DNA from: CAYQSU01 sp964420325
GTDB lineage: Bacteria > Pseudomonadota > Alphaproteobacteria > Rhodospirillales > Defluviicoccaceae
Assembly: GCA_964420325.1 (NCBI GenBank)
Contig: CAYQSU010000009.1
Location: 7,599-71,598 of the forward strand
Length of the DNA: 64,000 nt
Direction: 5' to 3'
Part shown: positions 60,594 to 64,000 of the stretch, one piece after another
How the letters are laid out: every line of letters starts with the position of its first letter
Numbering within the stretch: position 1 is the stretch's first letter
The notes under the pieces: generated by a model
Databases searched by the model: none
Told to the model about the DNA's origin: nothing
What the model saw: the letters and a program-made list of their open reading frames with translations, nothing else
Translations under genes and position numbers: made by a program

Positions 60594-61493
60594 ATGGTGG
60601 AGCTACAGCCGGCCGTGCACACGGGTGACGAGCCGATACGCGAGCGGGCCGGCTTCAGGGATGGCGTCGGCGTAGCGGGCTTCGCCGCCACGGAGCCCGC
60701 TCGTGCGGGCCGAGGCGACGTCGTTGCCGAGGTTGCGAAGCTCTCCGACGACGAGGAAAAGGCCGTCCGGCTGATCCACCAACGCATCGGCCAGTTGTGG
60801 CAGGAGGTCCCGCGCCGTCTTCGCCATTTCCCGGAAAGCCAGGCTCGCTGCCTCGACCACCTCTCGGCGGCGGAGACCGCGCTGTTGCCGACCACCCTCA
60901 CCCGCGAGCGGATCATCGACGCCCGCCGCGCCATCGCCACCATTGACATCGAGCTGCAGCGGCAGCGCACGTCGTTCGTGTCGCTGGTGATCGTCGCCTG
61001 CGTCGTCTATCTGTTCGTCGCCGCGATGGCCGGCTTCTACGCGACCACCGATCTGTTCGCCGACCAGTCGGCGGAGGCGTTCAACGCCATCCGCTTCGGC
61101 GGCATTCCGCTGCCGGTGCTGCTGTGGGCCGTGGTCGGAAGCCTGACCTCGATGCTGTTCCGCGCCGGCAGCTACCCGTTCGGCACGTTCCTCGAGGCGC
61201 TGCGCTGGCTGATCTTCCGGCCGCTGGTCGGCGTCGTCATGGGCGTGCTCACCTACCTCATGGTCAAGGCCGGCCTGATCGTCTTCGCCGCCGACGGCGA
61301 GACGCGTGCGCCCGAGCTGATCTGGGTGATCGCCTTCATCGGAGCGTTCTCGGACACGCTCTCCGTCCGCTTGATGCAAAGGCTGCTGGGCCGGTTCGGC
61401 GACGCCGAGAAGGCGCCTGCGGCCGCCGCCGAGGCCAAACCCGCGACCGCCGAGAGCGAGGGCGCCCGGCCGTCGCGCCCGGCCCGCTTCTGA
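60594..61493 (+). CDS. Hypothetical inner-membrane protein
   Basis: A 299-residue protein. The cytoplasmic helical N-terminal 125 residues end IDIELQRQRTSF. At least four hydrophobic helices follow (VSLVIVACVVYLFVAAMAG, LPVLLWAVVGSLTSMLF, VGVVMGVLTYLMVKAGLIVF, LIWVIAFIGAFSDTLSV). The tail is Ala/Pro-rich. No family was recognised. A GGAGG element precedes the ATG. It is convergent with recA and divergent from alaS. Confidence 0.6.
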   Translation: MVELQPAVHTGDEPIRERAGFRDGVGVAGFAATEPARAGRGDVVAEVAKLSDDEEKAVRLIHQRIGQLWQEVPRRLRHFPESQARCLDHLSAAETALLPTTLTRERIIDARRAIATIDIELQRQRTSFVSLVIVACVVYLFVAAMAGFYATTDLFADQSAEAFNAIRFGGIPLPVLLWAVVGSLTSMLFRAGSYPFGTFLEALRWLIFRPLVGVVMGVLTYLMVKAGLIVFAADGETRAPELIWVIAFIGAFSDTLSVRLMQRLLGRFGDAEKAPAAAAEAKPATAESEGARPSRPARF

Positions 61494-61531
61494 AGGCGCT
61501 CCCGCCCTCGAGCCGTCTCTCTCGCAAGGAA

Positions 61532-61553
61532 GCGCGGCCCCGAAGGGCCGCGC
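61532..61553 (-). terminator. Terminator of recA with UUCG tetraloop
   Basis: GCGCGGCCC at 61532-61540 and GGGCCGCGC at 61545-61553 form a perfect 9-bp GC stem. On the recA strand the loop is UUCG closed by C-G, a very stable tetraloop, and the stem is followed by TTCCTT. On the opposite strand it may also stop the convergent gene. Confidence 0.6.
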
Positions 61554-61591
61554 GCCTGAGAGATGGGGAGTGATGCGCGTCCGGAGGGCGT

Positions 61592-62654
<1,063 letters not shown>

Positions 62655-62825
62655 TCGGTGGTCCCCCTTATTTCACAGCCTGCGGTGCGAAGGCAATGGC
62701 ATCGCGGTGCATGCTTCGTTCCGTTCCTGTGGATATCTTCATACCCCATTTGGGTTAATAAAGGCAAACAATAATACTTTTGCGACTGCCAACCAAGGCG
62801 AGCACCCGCAGACAGGGTAGCGGCG

Positions 62826-64000
62826 TCAGCCGCCCGTCGCCTCCTTGAGCGTGGTCGCCAGGGCCGCGAGCGAGAACGGCTTGGCCAGAAAACGAACGGA
62901 TGAGTCGCTGCGGATGTCGGCACCGGAAGCCTCGTTGGCGTAGCCGGACATCAGCACGACCTTGATGCCGGGAAGCCGTCTCCGGGCCTCACGGACGAGA
63001 GCGTAGCCGTCCATTCCGGGCATGACGACATCCGAGACGATGACGTCGATGGGCATGCGGCCGGCACCGATGACCTCGAGGGCGCGTTCGCCGTCGCACG
63101 CCTCCAGCACGTCGTATCCCCTGCCGCGGAGCGCGCGGGCGGCGAACGCGCGGACAGCCCCCTCGTCCTCGACCAGCAGCACCGTGCCGCAGCCGGCGGT
63201 ATCGCCGGTCGCCGGCGGCAGCACGCCTGCTTCGCGTTCGTCCGCCTCCGGCACGGCGCGGGCGGCAGCGTCATGGGCGGGAAGATAAAGGGTGAAGGTG
63301 GCGCCCTCGCCCGCTTCGCTGTCGACGCAGACGAAGCCGCCGGTCTGGCGGACGATGCCGTAGACGGTCGAGAGGCCGAGCCCCGTCCCGCGACCGACCT
63401 CCTTGGTCGAGAAGAACGGCTCGAAGACCCGATCGATGACGTCGGCGGGAATGCCGGGGCCGGTATCGCGGACCCGGATCACGACATAGGATCCCCGCGG
63501 CAGCATCTCCCGGCCGCGCCGCACCGACCGGTGCACGACCTCATCGGCCGTCTCGATGGTCAGGCGGCCGCCGCCCTCCATGGCGTCGCGCGCGTTGACC
63601 GCGAGATTGATGATGACTTGGTCGAACTGGACCGGATCGACGAGAACCAGCCCCTCGTCGGCCTCGAGGTCCAGGTGCAGCTCGACCGTCGCGCCGAGCA
63701 CGCGCCCGAGCATGTTGGCGAGCGAAATGAGCGCCTGGTTGACGTCGAGGACCACCGGCTGCACGGGCTGCTTGCGCGAGAACGCGAGCAGCTGCTGCAC
63801 CAGCTTGCTCGCCCTCAGCGCGTTCTGGCGGAGCTCCGCGATGTCCTCGAACGATGCGTCGCCCGGCGGATGGCGCACCAGCAAGAGATCCGAGAAGCCA
63901 AGGATGGCGGTGAGCAGGTTGTTGAAGTCGTGGGCGACGCCGCCGGCGAGCTGGCCGACCGCCTGCATCTTCTGCGCCTGGGTGAACTGCTGCTCGAGCT
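62826..64000 (-). CDS. cckA: CckA-like hybrid histidine kinase (5' part beyond window)
   Basis: The visible 390 or so residues are the C-terminal half. The dimerisation and phosphorylation segment is KMQAVGQLAGGVAHDFNNLL (His). The ATPase domain has NLAVNARDAM, GPGIPADVI and GRGTGLGLSTVYGI, and the receiver domain has Asp in IVSDVVMPGMDG. The order HisKA-HATPase-REC and the LEQQFTQAQKMQ entry are those of CckA, which phosphorylates ChpT and controls CtrA in the alphaproteobacterial cell cycle. The PAS and membrane parts lie to the right of the window. Presence with gcrA supports a cell-cycle circuit of Caulobacter type. Confidence 0.88.
   Translation of the reverse strand, partial: LEQQFTQAQKMQAVGQLAGGVAHDFNNLLTAILGFSDLLLVRHPPGDASFEDIAELRQNALRASKLVQQLLAFSRKQPVQPVVLDVNQALISLANMLGRVLGATVELHLDLEADEGLVLVDPVQFDQVIINLAVNARDAMEGGGRLTIETADEVVHRSVRRGREMLPRGSYVVIRVRDTGPGIPADVIDRVFEPFFSTKEVGRGTGLGLSTVYGIVRQTGGFVCVDSEAGEGATFTLYLPAHDAAARAVPEADEREAGVLPPATGDTAGCGTVLLVEDEGAVRAFAARALRGRGYDVLEACDGERALEVIGAGRMPIDVIVSDVVMPGMDGYALVREARRRLPGIKVVLMSGYANEASGADIRSDSSVRFLAKPFSLAALATTLKEATGG

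Noticed and set aside
62728..62736. A DnaA box near recA (TGTGGATAT)
   Set aside because: It has one mismatch to consensus and no further boxes around it. A single imperfect nonamer is expected by chance.
62655..62825. An SOS box upstream of recA
   Set aside because: Neither the alphaproteobacterial GTTC-N7-GTTC nor the E. coli CTGT-N8-ACAG pattern was found; only closely spaced TTC repeats are present.

Overview
The window is a high-GC, densely coded stretch of chromosome from an alphaproteobacterium, most likely Rhodospirillales-like. The markers are a GcrA cell-cycle regulator, a CckA-type hybrid histidine kinase next to recA and alaS, and the order rplU-rpmA-obgE-proB-proA-nadD-rsfS. A run of ten Ns inside recA suggests a draft or metagenome-assembled contig. 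Both ends cut genes: an outer-membrane export protein on the left and the CckA-like kinase on the right.

Left end (1-4244): the edge of an exopolysaccharide locus. A Wza-like export domain fused to an outer-membrane barrel diverges from two overlapping glycosyltransferases, the second of the exosortase/PEP-CTERM-associated type. 4396-10417: a hemerythrin-like gene, then ribosomal proteins L21 and L27, the Obg GTPase, proline synthesis (proB, proA), NadD and the ribosome silencing factor. 10448-14490: a minus-strand triad of SxtJ-like protein, 49-residue DUF5989 protein and carbamoyltransferase, then gcrA with a consensus DnaA box upstream, and a DMT exporter. 15202-16961: an SMC/ABC-type ATPase translationally coupled to a PIN-like protein, the best candidate in the window for an uncharacterised toxin or defence-type module. 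17050-27441: DUF2177, a giant AsmA/YhdP-like protein, glnE, a ferritin-like protein, FliL, an alanine-rich lipoprotein, a free-standing CZB-domain protein and a DUF1232 protein.

27622-31672: a frameshifted secreted subtilisin-like protease diverges from an ECF sigma/anti-sigma/secreted-protein operon. Both sides carry GGAAC...CGTT-type ECF promoter motifs, which suggests one small regulon. 32220-44567: ubiX, putA, a c-type cytochrome, a secreted trypsin-like protease, a LysR/pirin divergent pair, a nucleotide-sugar epimerase and a large fused indolepyruvate ferredoxin oxidoreductase. 44691-51470: a coiled-coil protein, RarD, an AEC transporter, pyruvate kinase, CheZ, 3-methyladenine glycosylase, a secreted cyclophilin and a secreted tandem CBM21-like protein. 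51490-64000: a VWA/MoxR pair, Hsp20-lon, DUF4239, alaS, a membrane protein, recA and the CckA-like kinase.

Much of the content is housekeeping. The less ordinary parts are the export-barrel fusion, the ATPase-PIN pair, the ECF/protease switch, the DnaA box at gcrA, a ribosome silencing factor gene without a standard start codon, and a cytochrome lacking the expected axial methionine. No tRNA, rRNA, CRISPR array, insertion sequence or prophage was recognised.
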